Assembly: GCA_963789275.1 (NCBI GenBank)
Contig: CAWBKF010000018.1
Span: forward strand, 268,760-332,759
Source of the DNA: DAHUYF01 sp963789275
Lineage (GTDB): Bacteria > Pseudomonadota > Alphaproteobacteria > ATCC43930 > CGMCC-115725
Length of the DNA: 64,000 nucleotides
Direction of reading: 5' to 3'
The number at the start of each line of letters is the position of its first letter. Position 1 is the first letter of the stretch. Positions 37,866 to 47,447 of this stretch are shown here, one piece after another. Below the pieces are notes generated by a model, which had not been told where the DNA came from, searched no databases, and worked only from the letters and a program-made list of their open reading frames with translations. A program made the position numbers and the translations under genes.

Positions 37866-38552
37866 TCAGTGCTCGGCGTTGCTCTCGGGATCGAAGAGCG
37901 GCTCTTCCTGGTCCTCCTCCGCGGCGCTCACGGCCTCGGACGGAACCGCCTGCTCGCTCAAGACGAAATCCGGACGCGGACCGATCAGCCCGGCGGCCTT
38001 GAGCTCCTCGATGCCCGGGAGATCGCGGCGGTCGGCGAGGCCGAAATGGGCGAGGAACTGGTCGGTGGTAACCCAGGTAACCGGCCGGCCGGGCGTCTCG
38101 CGCCGCCCTTTGGGCGTGATCCAGCCGGCTTCCATCAGCACGTCGAGCGTGCCGCCGCTGACGATGACGCCACGGATCTCCTCGATCTCGCCGCGCGTCA
38201 CCGGCTGGTGGTAGGCGACGATGGCGAGCGTCTCGATGGCGGCGCGCGACAGCTTGCGCGTCACCGTCTGCTCGAGCTTGAGGCGCGGGCCGAGGTCGGG
38301 CGCGGTGCGCAAGGTCCAGCCGCCGGCGATGCGCACGAGGTTGACGCCGCGGGCGCTGTAATGCGCGCCGAGCTCGGCGACCAGCGCCGGGATGTCGCTG
38401 CCCTGCGGCAGGCGCAGCGCAATGCTCTCCTCGTCGAGCGGCGCGGCCGAGGCGAAGAGCAGCGCCTCGAGCAGGCGCAGCTGGTCGGCGCGCTGATCGG
38501 TATCGTCGGGCAGAGGGCTGTCGATCGTCTCGTCGCTCGTACCGTCGTTCAT
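37866..38552 (-). CDS. scpB: Segregation and condensation protein B
   Basis: About 228 residues from ATG 38552, overlapping the scpA stop (ATGA). Two winged-helix domains: LRLLEALLFASAAPLDEESI and TVTRKLSRAAIETLAIVAYH with the signature PVTRGEIEEIRGVIVSGGTL, then ITPKGRRETPGRPVTWVTTD and LPGIEELKAAGLI. It binds ScpA in the SMC-condensin complex that compacts chromosomes. An acidic tail of about 30 residues follows. Confidence 0.95.
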   Translation of the reverse strand: MNDGTSDETIDSPLPDDTDQRADQLRLLEALLFASAAPLDEESIALRLPQGSDIPALVAELGAHYSARGVNLVRIAGGWTLRTAPDLGPRLKLEQTVTRKLSRAAIETLAIVAYHQPVTRGEIEEIRGVIVSGGTLDVLMEAGWITPKGRRETPGRPVTWVTTDQFLAHFGLADRRDLPGIEELKAAGLIGPRPDFVLSEQAVPSEAVSAAEEDQEEPLFDPESNAEH

Positions 38553-39329
38553 GGGGTCTCCGGCGGGCTGCGGATATAGATCGGGCCGAAGGCGCTGTCC
38601 TGGCGTAGCTGCAGCTTGCCGGAGCGCACCAGCTCCAGGCTCGCGGCGAAGGTGGCGGCGACGGCCGAGCGCTCGACCAACCCGCCGCGCAGGCCGGGCG
38701 GCAGAAAGCTCAAGAGGCTGCGCCAGTCGGGCACGCGGCCGAGGATGCGGCTCGAGACGCTGCAGCGCATCGTCCATGGAATAGAGCTCCGGCGCCTCGA
38801 TATGCAGCACCTGCCCTTCCTTGCGCTGGCGCTGATCGCCATAGGCGCGCAGCAGGTCGTAGAGCGACACTTCATAGATCGGCTTCAGCACCCGCGGCAG
38901 GCCTTCGGGCGCGCCGCGGCCATAGACGTCGCGGCCGAGCTGCGGGCGCGCCATCAGCCGCGCGCCCGCCTGCTGCATCGCCTCGAGCCGCTGCAGCTGG
39001 TGGGTCAGCGCCGCGGCAAGCTCGGCGCCGCTGGGCTCGTCCGGCGGCGCCGGCTCCGGCAGCAGCAGGCGCGATTTGAGATAGGCGAGCCAGGCCGCCA
39101 TGACGAGATAATCGGCGGCGATCTCGAGGCGGAGCCGCCGCGCCGCGGTGATAAAGGCGAGATACTGGTCGGCGAGCTGGGTGATCGAGATCCTGGTGAG
39201 GTCGACCTTCTGCTCGCGCGCCAGCGTGAGCAGCATGTCGATCGGCCCTTCATAACCCTCGAGATCGACCACCAGCTCCGCCGGCGAGACCGGCGGCCGC
39301 GCCAGCTCGAAAGGCTCGGCCTCGCTCAT
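38549..39329 (-). CDS. scpA: Segregation and condensation protein A (frameshifted)
   Basis: Starts at ATG 39329, overlapping the stop of the site-2-protease gene. The N-terminal kleisin part reads LVVDLEGYEGPIDMLLTLAR and KVDLTRISITQLADQYLAFI, then AADYLVMAAWLAYLKSRLLL. A one-base error near 38745-38760 breaks it after MDDALQR. It should continue as SRILGRVPDWRSLLSFLPPG and RSAVAATFAASLELVRSGKL to FGPIYIRSPPETP. Without correction the frame runs into scpB. It links SMC heads in condensin. Confidence 0.92.
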
Positions 39330-40027
39330 ATCAGGCCGGCCGGCATGCCAACCACCCACGCGATGCCGCGGATAACGTACTCGGCAGGGTAGAAGATCAC
39401 GTAGCGCAGCAAGTCGAGGTTCACGTTGAGGCGCTGTCCGACAATGGGCAATACGAAGAGCAGGCCGACGACAATGAACAAACCGTAGCGCTCCATGCGC
39501 ACCAGCGGAAACGCCAGCGCGTCCGGCAGCAAGCCCACCGCGACGCGCCCGCCATCGAGCGGCGGCAGCGGGATCATGTTGAACACCGCGAGCAGGACAT
39601 TGAACTGGATCGAGGTGATCAGGCTGTCTCTCGCCCAGGCATATCCGACCGCCGGCACGAAGGGCAGAAGATAGATGAGCAAGGCCGAGACGAACGCCAG
39701 GATGATATTGGTTCCCGGCCCCGCCAGCGCGACCCAGACCATGTCGATCCTGGGATGGCGGAGCCGACTGAAATTCACCGGCACCGGCTTCGCATAGCCG
39801 AAGAGAAATCCCGTGGTGAGAAACAGCACGAGCGGAATGAGGATCGTCCCGACGGGATCGATATGCCGCAGCGGGTTGAAGGTGACGCGCCCCGCGCGCC
39901 ACGCGGTGTCGTCGCCCAGCCGATAGGCCACGAACCCGTGCGCCGCCTCGTGGAAGGTGATGGCGAAAATCGCCGGCAACGCCAGGATCGATATCTGCTG
40001 CACATTCGACGCGAGATCGGGAGACAT
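39326..40027 (-). CDS. Site-2 protease (M50) family membrane metalloprotease
   Basis: 233 residues with several helices. The zinc-binding motif is HEAAH in AIFAITFHEAAHGFVAYRLG, and the second site NMIPLPPLDGGRV supplies the conserved Asp. It has the short S2P form without PDZ domain and may cleave membrane-bound regulators. The start overlaps the nagZ stop (TGATG) and the stop overlaps the scpA start (ATGA), so it is coupled between these two; this position is usual in alphaproteobacteria. Confidence 0.92.
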   Translation of the reverse strand: MSPDLASNVQQISILALPAIFAITFHEAAHGFVAYRLGDDTAWRAGRVTFNPLRHIDPVGTILIPLVLFLTTGFLFGYAKPVPVNFSRLRHPRIDMVWVALAGPGTNIILAFVSALLIYLLPFVPAVGYAWARDSLITSIQFNVLLAVFNMIPLPPLDGGRVAVGLLPDALAFPLVRMERYGLFIVVGLLFVLPIVGQRLNVNLDLLRYVIFYPAEYVIRGIAWVVGMPAGLI

Positions 40028-41044
40028 CACGCGGCTCCCGCGATGAGCTCGCGAAACCGCGCCTCGAGCGCCGGCCGGTCGATCGGCTGCGCCGCGCCGC
40101 GCCGCGCCTGGGCGCGGTCGAGCCGCGCGCGCGCCGCGGCGCTCAGCGGTCCCACTGCGCTCGCGACCTCGGTCATCTCGGCCCTATCGCCATTGCAATG
40201 CAGCACCAAATCGCACCCTGCCGCGAGCGCGCCCGCCGCGCGCGCGGCGAATCTGCCGCCCAACGCGCGCATCGAGAGATCGTCGGTGAGCAGCAGCCCG
40301 TCGAAGCCGATGCTCGCGCAAATCGCCTCGTCGATCACCCGCCGCGACAAGGTGGCGGGGCGCTCGGCATCGAGCGCGGTGTAGACGATATGCGCGGTCA
40401 TCGCCAGAGGCATGTCGGCGAGCGCGCGGAAGGGGGCGAAATCGCTCGCCGCGAGAGCCGTCAGCGGCGCCGTCACCCGCGGCAGCGCCCGGTGCGTGTC
40501 GACGGCGGCGCGGCCGTGGCCGGGGATGTGCTTCAGCACCGGCAACACGCCGCCCGCCAGCAGCCCCTCGCAGGCGGCGCGGCCGAGCTCCGTCACCGCG
40601 GCGGCCGAATCCCCATAGGCGCGATCGCCGATCACGGGGTCGGCGCCGGCGGCGGGGATATCGAGCACCGGCAGGCAATCGACGGTGATGCCGAGTTGGG
40701 TGAGATCATCGGCGATCAGCCGCGCGCCCAGCCACACCGCCTCGCGCGCCCGCTCGCCGCCGAGCGCCGCCAGCGCCGCCGCCGCCGGGTAGGCCGGCCA
40801 ATGCGGCGGCTTGAGCCGCGCGACGCGGCCGCCTTCCTGGTCGATCAGCACCGGCGCGTCGGCCCGCCCCACTGCCGCGCGCAGCGCCAGGACCAGCCGG
40901 CGCACTTGATCCGGCGCCTCGCAATTGCGCTGGAAGAGTATGAATCCTAAGGGATTTACCGCGCTGAAAAAATTCTCGCTCACGGTCATCCAGGAGGGCG
41001 CCGGCGCAACCGAGGATAAGCGCCGACGGCTCACGGTCGGACAA
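40027..41044 (-). CDS. nagZ: Beta-N-acetylhexosaminidase (frameshifted)
   Basis: The first part reads MSDREPSALILGCAGALLDD ending in REREFF. A six-A run (forward strand 40967-40972) shifts the frame, and the protein goes on as SAVNPLGFILFQRNCEAPDQ, LIDQEGGRVARLKPPHW and LPVLKHIPGHGRAAVDTHRA (the catalytic loop with the family motif KH[FI]PG(H/L)G), then IGFDGLLLTDDLSMRAL with the nucleophile Asp. It removes N-acetylglucosamine from recycled peptidoglycan. The start overlaps the end of the SPOR gene by 14 bases. Confidence 0.92.
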
Positions 41045-41871
41045 GGAGGCAACCCACGCCGCGCCGCTTCAATTCGCGGCACTCCTGCTCGGCCTTGGCG
41101 GCGTCGGCGATCGGCCCGGCCTGGACGCGGTAGAAGATGCCGCGCTCGCCGAGATCGACGCGTTGCTCGGCATACGCCAGACCACCCAGCACGTCGCCAT
41201 GTTGTCGCTTCAGGCGGTCCCATATCTGCTTCGCCGCTTCCGGCGAGCGCACGGCGGCGAGCTGCAGGCGATAGCCTTTGCCTTCGGCAAGCGGCGGCGC
41301 GGTCTTCGGCGGTGCTGCGGCAACAGCGGGCGCTGGTGCCGGCGGTATCGCCTGCGCGTGCGGCGCGGCGGCGGGCGGTGGCGGCGGCGCGATGGCGGCG
41401 ATCGGCGGGGGCGCGGCTGCGACGATGGGCGCCGGTGCGGCGGCAATCGCCGGTGCCGGCGGCGGCGGCGCGGTCGGAGTCGCGGCGACAGGCGCTGGCG
41501 GCGCGGGAGCCGGCGGCAGAGTCGTCGGCCAGTGCCGGGCGCGGCAGCGGCGCTTCGGGCGGCGGCAGCAACTGCTCGGATTTGGGCTCGCCATGGCCGC
41601 CGTCGAGCACCATCGTCCCCTGACCCGGGATGTCCATGCCGCCGGGATTGTCGGGCCGATGGCGTGTCGGTTGTGGGTCGGCATGCAGCACCGGCACATC
41701 CTTCGGCGCCGCCCAGTCCGTCATCTCCCGGTATATTCCGAGGAAGCCGCCGGCAGCGCCGAGCATGGCAAGCGACGCCAGCGCGATCATAAAGAGCCTG
41801 CGCGGGCGGCGCTTTTGGAAGATGCGCCCGTGCCGGTCATCGGGCCGCAACGGCCCCAACGCATATGCCAT
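41031..41871 (-). CDS. SPOR-domain cell-division-type membrane protein (frameshifted)
   Basis: ATG 41871 directly follows the argS stop. A cytoplasmic basic N-terminus (RHGRIFQKRRPRRLFMIALA) leads into one helix, then the periplasmic part with DNPGGMDIPGQGTMVLDGGH. A shift near 41500-41560 within a Pro/Ala-rich linker leads to the C-terminal SPOR domain: GYRLQLAAVRSPEAAKQIWD, GLAYAEQRVDLGERGIFYRV and QAGPIADAAKAEQECRELKR. SPOR binds denuded glycan strands at the division site. The long linker is normal for this family. Confidence 0.85.
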
Positions 41872-43644
41872 TTACATCTCCTCGGCCGGCGCTACGCCGA
41901 ACACGGTCAAGCCCGATGCCACGACGATCGCGACCGCCTGCACCAGCGCGAGCCGCGCGCGGCTGAGCTCGGGCGCGTCGTCGAGCAGGAATCGCAAGCT
42001 GGCATCGTCCCTGCCCTTGTTCCAAAGACCGTGGAAATGGGCGGCGAGCTCCTGGAGATAAAAGGCGATGCGATGCGGCTCATGCGCCTCCGCTGCGCTC
42101 TCGACCAACCGCGGCCAACCTGCGAGATGGCGGATGAGAGCAAGCTCTGCTGGATCGGTCAAGCGTTCCAACGCCGCCGATGCCAGCGACTCCGGTGTCA
42201 AATTGTCGCCCGGTAGCGCCTGCGCCGCATGACGCAGCACCGAGCGGGAGCGCGCATGGGCGTATTGCACATAAAAGACCGGATTGTCCTTGGACTGCTC
42301 GACCACTTTGGCGAAATCGAAATCGAGCGCCTGGTCGTTGCGCCGCGTCAGCATGACGAAGCGGAAGACGTCCTTGCCGACCTCGTCGACCACCTCGCGC
42401 AACGTGACGAAGGTGCCGGCGCGCTTCGACATCCGCACCGGCACGCCCTTGTCGAAGAGATTGACGAGCTGGCAGAGCCTGACGTCGAGCGTCGCCTTGC
42501 CGCCGCTCAGCGCGGTCACCGCCGCCTGCAGGCGTTTGACATAGCCGCCGTGATCGGCGCCCCAGACATCGATCATCTCGGTGAAGCCGCGGTGGTATTT
42601 GTCGAGATGATAGGCGATGTCGCCGGCGAAATAGGTCCAGGAGCCGTCGGATTTGCGCAGCGGCCGGTCGACGTCATCGCCGAATCGCGTCGAGCGGAAC
42701 AAGGTCTGCGGCCGTTCCTCCCAATCCTCGGGCAGCTTGCCCTTGGGCGGCTCCAGCGTGCCGACATAGAGGAGATCGGCCGCCTCCAGCGTCGCGAGCG
42801 CGCGCTCGACGGCGCCGCCGGCGACGATGGCGCGCTCGGAGGTGAAGACGTCATGCACGATGCCGATGGCGGCGAGATCGGCGCGGATCAGCTCCATCAT
42901 CGCGGCGACGGCGAAGTCGCGCACCGCCGGCAGCCACTCGTCGAGCGGCTTGCCCTCGATCGCGCCGTCGCCGCGGCGCTCGGCGAGACTTTCGCCGTAG
43001 CGCTGCTTCAGCGCCTGTCCGACCGGGACGAGATAATCGCCCTGGTACTGAAAGCCGGCGAAGCTCTTCTCGTCGATCGCGGCGCCGAGCGCCTGCAGGT
43101 ACCGGAAATAGGCCGACCAGGCCAAGGCCTCGATCTGCGCGCCGGCATCGTTGATGTAGTATTCGCGCGTCACCGCAAAGCCTGCCTTGCGCAGCAGCGA
43201 GGCCAGCGCGTCGCCGACGACGGCGCCGCGGCCGTGGCCGACATGCATCGGGCCCGTCGGATTGGCCGAGACGTATTCGACATTGACCGTGCGGCCGGCG
43301 CCGATCGCGGCATCGCCATAGGCCGGTCCGGCGCGCAGGATCTCGGCGAGCCGCGCCTGCCAGAAGGCATCGGCGAGCCGGATGTTGATGAAGCCCGGTC
43401 CCGCCACCTCGACCGCCGTCACCACCTCGTGCTGGCGCAAGCGCTCCGCGAGGCGCTCGGCAAGCGCACGCGGCGCCAGCCCCGCGGGTTTCGCCAGCAC
43501 CATGGCAGCGTTGGTCGCGATATCGCCATGCGCGGGATCGCGCGGCGGCTCGACCGCGACGCGGCTCAAATCGAGCCCGGGCGGGAGATCGAGCGTGGCA
43601 AGATCGGCGATGACGATGTCGCGGAAATGGGTGAACAGGTTCAT
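41872..43644 (-). CDS. argS: Arginyl-tRNA synthetase
   Basis: 590 residues, intact. The class I HIGH motif is VSANPTGPMHVGHGRGAVVG. The N-terminal additional domain begins MNLFTHFRDIVIADLATLDL, and the catalytic domain continues to KMSKS-equivalent VRMSKRAGTFVTLREVVDEV, followed by the anticodon-binding helical domain with QYAHARSRSVLRHA. ATG 43644 overlaps the dgt stop (TGATG). It is followed by the SPOR gene without a gap. Confidence 0.97.
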   Translation of the reverse strand: MNLFTHFRDIVIADLATLDLPPGLDLSRVAVEPPRDPAHGDIATNAAMVLAKPAGLAPRALAERLAERLRQHEVVTAVEVAGPGFINIRLADAFWQARLAEILRAGPAYGDAAIGAGRTVNVEYVSANPTGPMHVGHGRGAVVGDALASLLRKAGFAVTREYYINDAGAQIEALAWSAYFRYLQALGAAIDEKSFAGFQYQGDYLVPVGQALKQRYGESLAERRGDGAIEGKPLDEWLPAVRDFAVAAMMELIRADLAAIGIVHDVFTSERAIVAGGAVERALATLEAADLLYVGTLEPPKGKLPEDWEERPQTLFRSTRFGDDVDRPLRKSDGSWTYFAGDIAYHLDKYHRGFTEMIDVWGADHGGYVKRLQAAVTALSGGKATLDVRLCQLVNLFDKGVPVRMSKRAGTFVTLREVVDEVGKDVFRFVMLTRRNDQALDFDFAKVVEQSKDNPVFYVQYAHARSRSVLRHAAQALPGDNLTPESLASAALERLTDPAELALIRHLAGWPRLVESAAEAHEPHRIAFYLQELAAHFHGLWNKGRDDASLRFLLDDAPELSRARLALVQAVAIVVASGLTVFGVAPAEEM

Positions 43645-44807
43645 CACGTGGGCGCGTACCGATCATAAAGGCGGCGGTGTTCGTCGAGGGCGAAGCGGTC
43701 GGTCATGCCGGCGATGTAATCGGCGACGAGCCGCGCGGTGGCGGGCGTGCCGGCGCCGGCAGCGGCATGGCGCCACTCGGTCGGCAGGCATTCCGGCTCG
43801 GCGAGCAGCAGCCGGAACAGCTCCTGGACGATGCGGCGCGCTTTCGATGCCATGCGGTTGACGCGGTAATGGCGATACATGCGCTCGAAAAGGAACTGCC
43901 TGAGGCCCTTGGCCTCGTGCGTGAGCTCGTCGGAGAAACCCACCACCGGCGCGCCCAGCGCCCGCACCTCGGCGGCGCTCTTGACACGCGACGCGGCGAG
44001 CCGGCGCCGGCTCTCGGCGGTTAGGTCGGAGGCCATGCGGTCGATCAGGCGGCGGATCGCCTCGTGGATGAGCCGCGGCTCGTCGATGCCGGGATGGAGC
44101 GCGGCCACCTCCTGCAGCACCGGGCCCACGAGCGATACCTCGGCGAGGTCCTTCACCGCGAAGAGGCCGGCGCGCAACCCGTCATCGATGTCGTGATTGT
44201 TGTAGGCGATGTCGTCGGCCATCGCCGCCACCTGCGCCTCGGCGCCGGGCCAGGTGGCGAGCTCGAGATCGTGGCGCGTCACATACTCGGCGATGCTGCG
44301 CGACGGCGGCGTGGTCAGCGGGCCGTTGTGCTTCACCGTGCCCTCGAGCGTCTCCCAGGTGAGGTTGAGCCCGTCGAACCCGGCATAGCGCCGCTCCAGT
44401 CGGGTGAGAATGCGCAGCGCCTGGTCGTTATGGCCGAAGCCGCCATAGTCGCGCATCACCGCCGCCAGCGCGTCTTCGCCGGCATGGCCGAAGGGGGTGT
44501 GGCCGAGGTCGTGCGCCAGCGCCAGCGCCTCGGCGAGATCCTCGTTGAGGCCGAGGGCGCGGCTGATGCTGCGGGCGATCTGCGCCACTTCGAGGCTGTG
44601 GGTGAGCCGCGTGCGGTAGTGATCGCCCTCGTGATAGACGAAGACCTGGGTCTTGTATTGCAGGCGGCGGAAGGCGGTCGAATGGATGATGCGGTCGCGG
44701 TCGCGCTGGAAGGCGGTGCGCGACGCGCTCTCGGGCTCCGGATGGAGACGGCCGCGGCTCTCCTCCGGGCGCGAGGCGAAAGGGGCGAGCGGCGCCGGCA
44801 GCGTCAT
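43644..44807 (-). CDS. dgt: dGTP triphosphohydrolase-like HD-domain protein
   Basis: 387 residues from ATG 44807. The HD-domain metal site is YRTRLTHSLEVAQIARSISR and LAHDLGHTPFGHAGEDAL, with DDIAYNNHDIDDGLRAGLF as the further Asp. The family signature is RDRDRIIHSTAFRRLQYKTQ. It hydrolyses dNTPs or related nucleotides. In alphaproteobacteria this gene is commonly next to argS, and divergent from an iron-sulfur insertion gene, exactly as here. Confidence 0.92.
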   Translation of the reverse strand: MTLPAPLAPFASRPEESRGRLHPEPESASRTAFQRDRDRIIHSTAFRRLQYKTQVFVYHEGDHYRTRLTHSLEVAQIARSISRALGLNEDLAEALALAHDLGHTPFGHAGEDALAAVMRDYGGFGHNDQALRILTRLERRYAGFDGLNLTWETLEGTVKHNGPLTTPPSRSIAEYVTRHDLELATWPGAEAQVAAMADDIAYNNHDIDDGLRAGLFAVKDLAEVSLVGPVLQEVAALHPGIDEPRLIHEAIRRLIDRMASDLTAESRRRLAASRVKSAAEVRALGAPVVGFSDELTHEAKGLRQFLFERMYRHYRVNRMASKARRIVQELFRLLLAEPECLPTEWRHAAAGAGTPATARLVADYIAGMTDRFALDEHRRLYDRYAPT

Positions 44808-44861
44808 GATGGCGCGAACCCTAATCCTCGCGCCTCGGCTTGGCAACGCCGGCGGCCCGAT

Positions 44862-44889
44862 TTGACAAAAGCCGCATCTTGCCTACATA
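44862..44889 (+). promoter_or_regulatory. Predicted sigma-70 promoter for the ErpA-type gene
   Basis: A TTGACA hexamer at 44862-44867 is followed after 16 bases by TACATA (44884-44889). Transcription would start around 44896, leaving a leader of about 45 bases with an AGGTAGGGAG ribosome-binding site before ATG 44940. Confidence 0.55.
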
Positions 44890-44939
44890 GAAGCGTGGAT
44901 TTACCGGCGCGCGGGGCGTCAGGTAGGGAGTCGTTAACC

Positions 44940-45299
44940 ATGGCCGATGGCGGCAGCGTTCCAGGCGAGGGCGGTGTCAACCTGACCGAAAGCGCGGCGC
45001 GGCGGGTGGCCGAGCTGAAGCGCCAGGAGAGTGTCCCCGGCGCCTTCCTGCGGCTTGCCGTCTCCGGCGGCGGCTGCTCCGGCTTCCAATACGGCTTCAG
45101 CTTCGACGACAACCGCCAGGCCGACGATCAGGTGTTCGAGCGCGACGGCGTGCAGCTGGTGATCGACGCGGTCTCGCTCGAGCTGGTCAAGGGCGCCGAG
45201 ATCGATTTCGTCGAGGACATGATGGGCGCGGCCTTCCAGGTGAAGAACCCCAACGCCGCCTCCTCCTGCGGCTGCGGCAACTCCTTCTCGGTCGGCTGA
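44940..45299 (+). CDS. erpA: Iron-sulfur cluster insertion protein, ErpA/HesB type
   Basis: 119 residues. The A-type carrier signature is present: first Cys in LRLAVSGGGCSGFQYGFSFD and the C-terminal pair in NAASSCGCGNSFSVG. VNLTESAARRVAELKRQE is the usual start helix. It passes Fe-S clusters to apoproteins. ATG 44940 has an AGGTAGGGAG ribosome-binding site and a TTGACA promoter upstream. It is divergent from dgt and followed by xthA. Confidence 0.9.
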   Translation: MADGGSVPGEGGVNLTESAARRVAELKRQESVPGAFLRLAVSGGGCSGFQYGFSFDDNRQADDQVFERDGVQLVIDAVSLELVKGAEIDFVEDMMGAAFQVKNPNAASSCGCGNSFSVG

Positions 45300-45362
45300 G
45301 CCGCCGCGCGGGATTGACAAGCGCCGCCCTCGCCCGCTTTCTCCTGGCGCGAGGGGGTACCG

Positions 45363-46173
45363 GTGAAGATCGCCACGTTCAACGTCAATTCGATCAAGGT
45401 GCGGCTGCCGATTCTGCTGTCATGGCTGGAAGAGGCGCGGCCGGACGTCGTCTGCCTGCAGGAGATCAAATGCCTGGCGGGGGATTTCCCGGCGCTCGAG
45501 CTCAAGGGCCTCGGCTACCACGCCGAGGTGGTGGGGCAGAAGAGCTATAACGGCGTGGCGCTGCTGTCGAAGACGCCGGCGCGCGACGTGATCCCTAGAG
45601 CTTCCCGGCGATGCCGGCGACGAGCAGGCGCGCTATGTCGAGGCGACCATCGACGGCATTCGCATCGCCTCGCTCTATCTGCCCAACGGCAATCCCGTCG
45701 CCAGCGACAAATTTCCCTACAAGCTCGGCTGGATGGCGCGGCTCAAGGCGCGCGCCGAGACGCTGCTGGCGCAGGAGGTGCCGTTCGTGCTGGCCGGCGA
45801 CTACAACGTCTGCCCGACCGACGCTGATGTGTTCGACCCCGCCGCGATGCGCGATGACGCGCTGTGCCAGCCGGAATCGCGCAGCCGCTTGCGCGCTCTG
45901 ATCAATCTCGGCCTGGTCGACGCGTTCCGCGCCTTCCACCCGGAGCCGCACCGCTACAGTTTCTGGGATTATCAGCAGGGGCGCTGGTATCGCGATGAAG
46001 GCCTGCGCATCGACCATCTGCTGCTGTCGCCGCAGGCGGCCGACCGGCTGATCGCCGCCGATATCGACAAGAGCCCGCGCGGCAAGGAGAAAGCCTCCGA
46101 CCACACGCCGGTCTGGTGCGAGATCGCGGCAACGCCAGCGGCTGCGCAAGCAACCGCGAGACCCACATTGTGA
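45363..46173 (+). CDS. xthA: Exodeoxyribonuclease III (frameshifted)
   Basis: GTG 45363 begins MKIATFNVNSIKVRLPILLS, followed by the metal-binding Glu in VVCLQEIKCLAGDFP. The frame breaks near 45591-45598 and continues as LPGDAGDEQARYVEATIDGI, SLYLPNGNPV, the catalytic Asp in FVLAGDYNVCPTDADVF, DAFRAFHPEPHRYSFWDYQQ and the end KEKASDHTPVWCEI with the catalytic His. The total of about 270 residues is standard. It cuts at abasic sites in DNA repair. Confidence 0.92.
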
Positions 46174-46195
46174 CGGTTGGCAGCTCGCCTCGAAC

Positions 46196-46261
46196 CGCGC
46201 GGGCTCTGGCGGTTGCAAGAGCAACCGCTGGCGCCCGCCGGCGACGAGCGCGTTGCGCTCG
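46196..46261 (-). repeat. Double-hairpin repeat, copy C (reverse)
   Basis: Read on the minus strand it is hairpin 1 CGAGCGC-AAC-GCGCTCG (46261-46245), linker TCGCCGGCGGGCGCCA, hairpin 2 GCGGTTGC-TCTT-GCAACCGC (46228-46209) and AGAGCCCGCGC. Compared with copy B both arms of hairpin 2 changed together (GCGATTGC/GCAATCGC to GCGGTTGC/GCAACCGC), so the fold is conserved. It lies between two converging genes. Confidence 0.75.
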
Positions 46262-46264
46262 CGC

Positions 46265-46867
46265 CTAGAACTTCACGCCGTAGCGCAGCTGCAGATTGTC
46301 CGAGCTTTCGGCGTTGAGCCGGAGATCGACGGCACGGCCTTCGTCGACGCGCAGCGACAGGCTGTGCTGATCGCCGAATTGATAGCCGAACTCGAGCGCG
46401 CCCCGCATCATCAACGGCGGCCCGAGCGGACGGCGCAGCGTGTCGAAGGGGTTGTTCGAGCCGGGATCATAGGTGCCGCCGATCCCGACGCTGCCGAACA
46501 GCCGGTTGTTGTCGAAGAGGTTCCAGGTGACGCCGGCATAGCCGCGGTTGACCCCGGTCATCTGGTCGAAGCCGAAGCCCAATTGCGAGCGCGGCGAGAA
46601 CAGGAAATGGAACACGCCGGAACCCGGCGAGGTCAGCGCGATCTCGAGATTGTCGGCGCTGGCGGCCGGGGTCAGCGCCTGGCGCACAGGACCATCGGAG
46701 AGGAAGTTGAGATGGAATTCGGGCAAGGGCGCGCCGCCGCGCACCAGGGTGCCGCCATCGCCTCCGAGCGGCTGGACCTGATCCGCCGCCGCCGCCGGCG
46801 CGAGAGCCGCCAGCGCCAGCAGCGCCATCGCGCCGCAGCAGGACAGGACGGAAGTCCGCGAGATCAC
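46265..46867 (-). CDS. PagL-like outer-membrane beta-barrel (acyloxyacyl-hydrolase fold), catalytic residues not evident
   Basis: 200 residues. A signal peptide (MALLALAALAPAAAADQ) is followed by alternating beta strands typical of the PagL-type barrel: GVFHFLFSPRSQLGFGFDQM, YAGVTWNLFDNNRLFGSVGI, GGTYDPGSNN and ALEFGYQFGDQHSLSLRVDE. It ends in the C-terminal Phe pattern LQLRYGVKF needed for outer-membrane assembly. True PagL has an H-x-S(N) pair in the strand just after HSLSL; here that place reads RVDEGRAVDLRLNAESS and the His/Ser pair is not seen. It may be an inactive or structural relative. The start overlaps the PilZ gene stop. Confidence 0.7.
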   Translation of the reverse strand: MISRTSVLSCCGAMALLALAALAPAAAADQVQPLGGDGGTLVRGGAPLPEFHLNFLSDGPVRQALTPAASADNLEIALTSPGSGVFHFLFSPRSQLGFGFDQMTGVNRGYAGVTWNLFDNNRLFGSVGIGGTYDPGSNNPFDTLRRPLGPPLMMRGALEFGYQFGDQHSLSLRVDEGRAVDLRLNAESSDNLQLRYGVKF

Positions 46868-47205
46868 GACGGGCGCCGCCGTGTCACCAGCCGCCGCGCC
46901 AGCGCGCGGTCGAGCTTGGTCATCGCCTGCGGCGACAGCTCCTGGAAGTGGAAGCCGAAGGTGTCGCCCTCGTGCCGCACCACCGACGCGCTGAAAGCGA
47001 AGCCGTCGCTGCCATCGACCTGGAACGTGCCGACAACCGCCGCGCCGAGCTCAAGCGCCAGCGGACCGGTGAGCTGAAAGCCGCCGAGCGACCAATTGTC
47101 GGAAACATACTCCCGCTCGCCGAGGGTGACGGTCAGCGGCGGTGAGGCATAGCGTCGGTCGCGCCGCAACTCCTGCCGATCGAAATTGGTGCGCGAGATT
47201 CGCAT
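46864..47205 (-). CDS. PilZ-domain protein (cyclic-di-GMP binding)
   Basis: About 113 residues from ATG 47205; the longer frame to 47268 has a less typical N-terminus. The c-di-GMP motif RxxxR is seen in LRRDRRYASPP, and the second motif DNWSLGGFQLTGPLAL matches (D/N)xSxxG. A beta-barrel follows (VVGTFQVDGSDGFAFSASVV). It is a stand-alone PilZ protein and could regulate the adjacent barrel protein or motility. Its stop overlaps the start of the PagL-like gene. Confidence 0.85.
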   Translation of the reverse strand: MRISRTNFDRQELRRDRRYASPPLTVTLGEREYVSDNWSLGGFQLTGPLALELGAAVVGTFQVDGSDGFAFSASVVRHEGDTFGFHFQELSPQAMTKLDRALARRLVTRRRPS

Positions 47206-47447
47206 GACCGAAAAGCCTTTACCGGGCGGATGCCATGACAACAGACAAGACTTAATAAGGGGTTTCACTGCGTCTTTGCAACGCCCGGCGAAACCCGAGG
47301 TTCCCTCCGGCCGCGCTTGCGCGACCGTGGCAGGCGCCGTTCAGGGTTTCCTCTACAGGATATGGCCGTGTTGAGCAATAATTTTAAGTATCAATGTGTT
47401 AACCATAAAATCCTGAGCAAATCGAACGAGCCATCGGGCGGCCGCGG

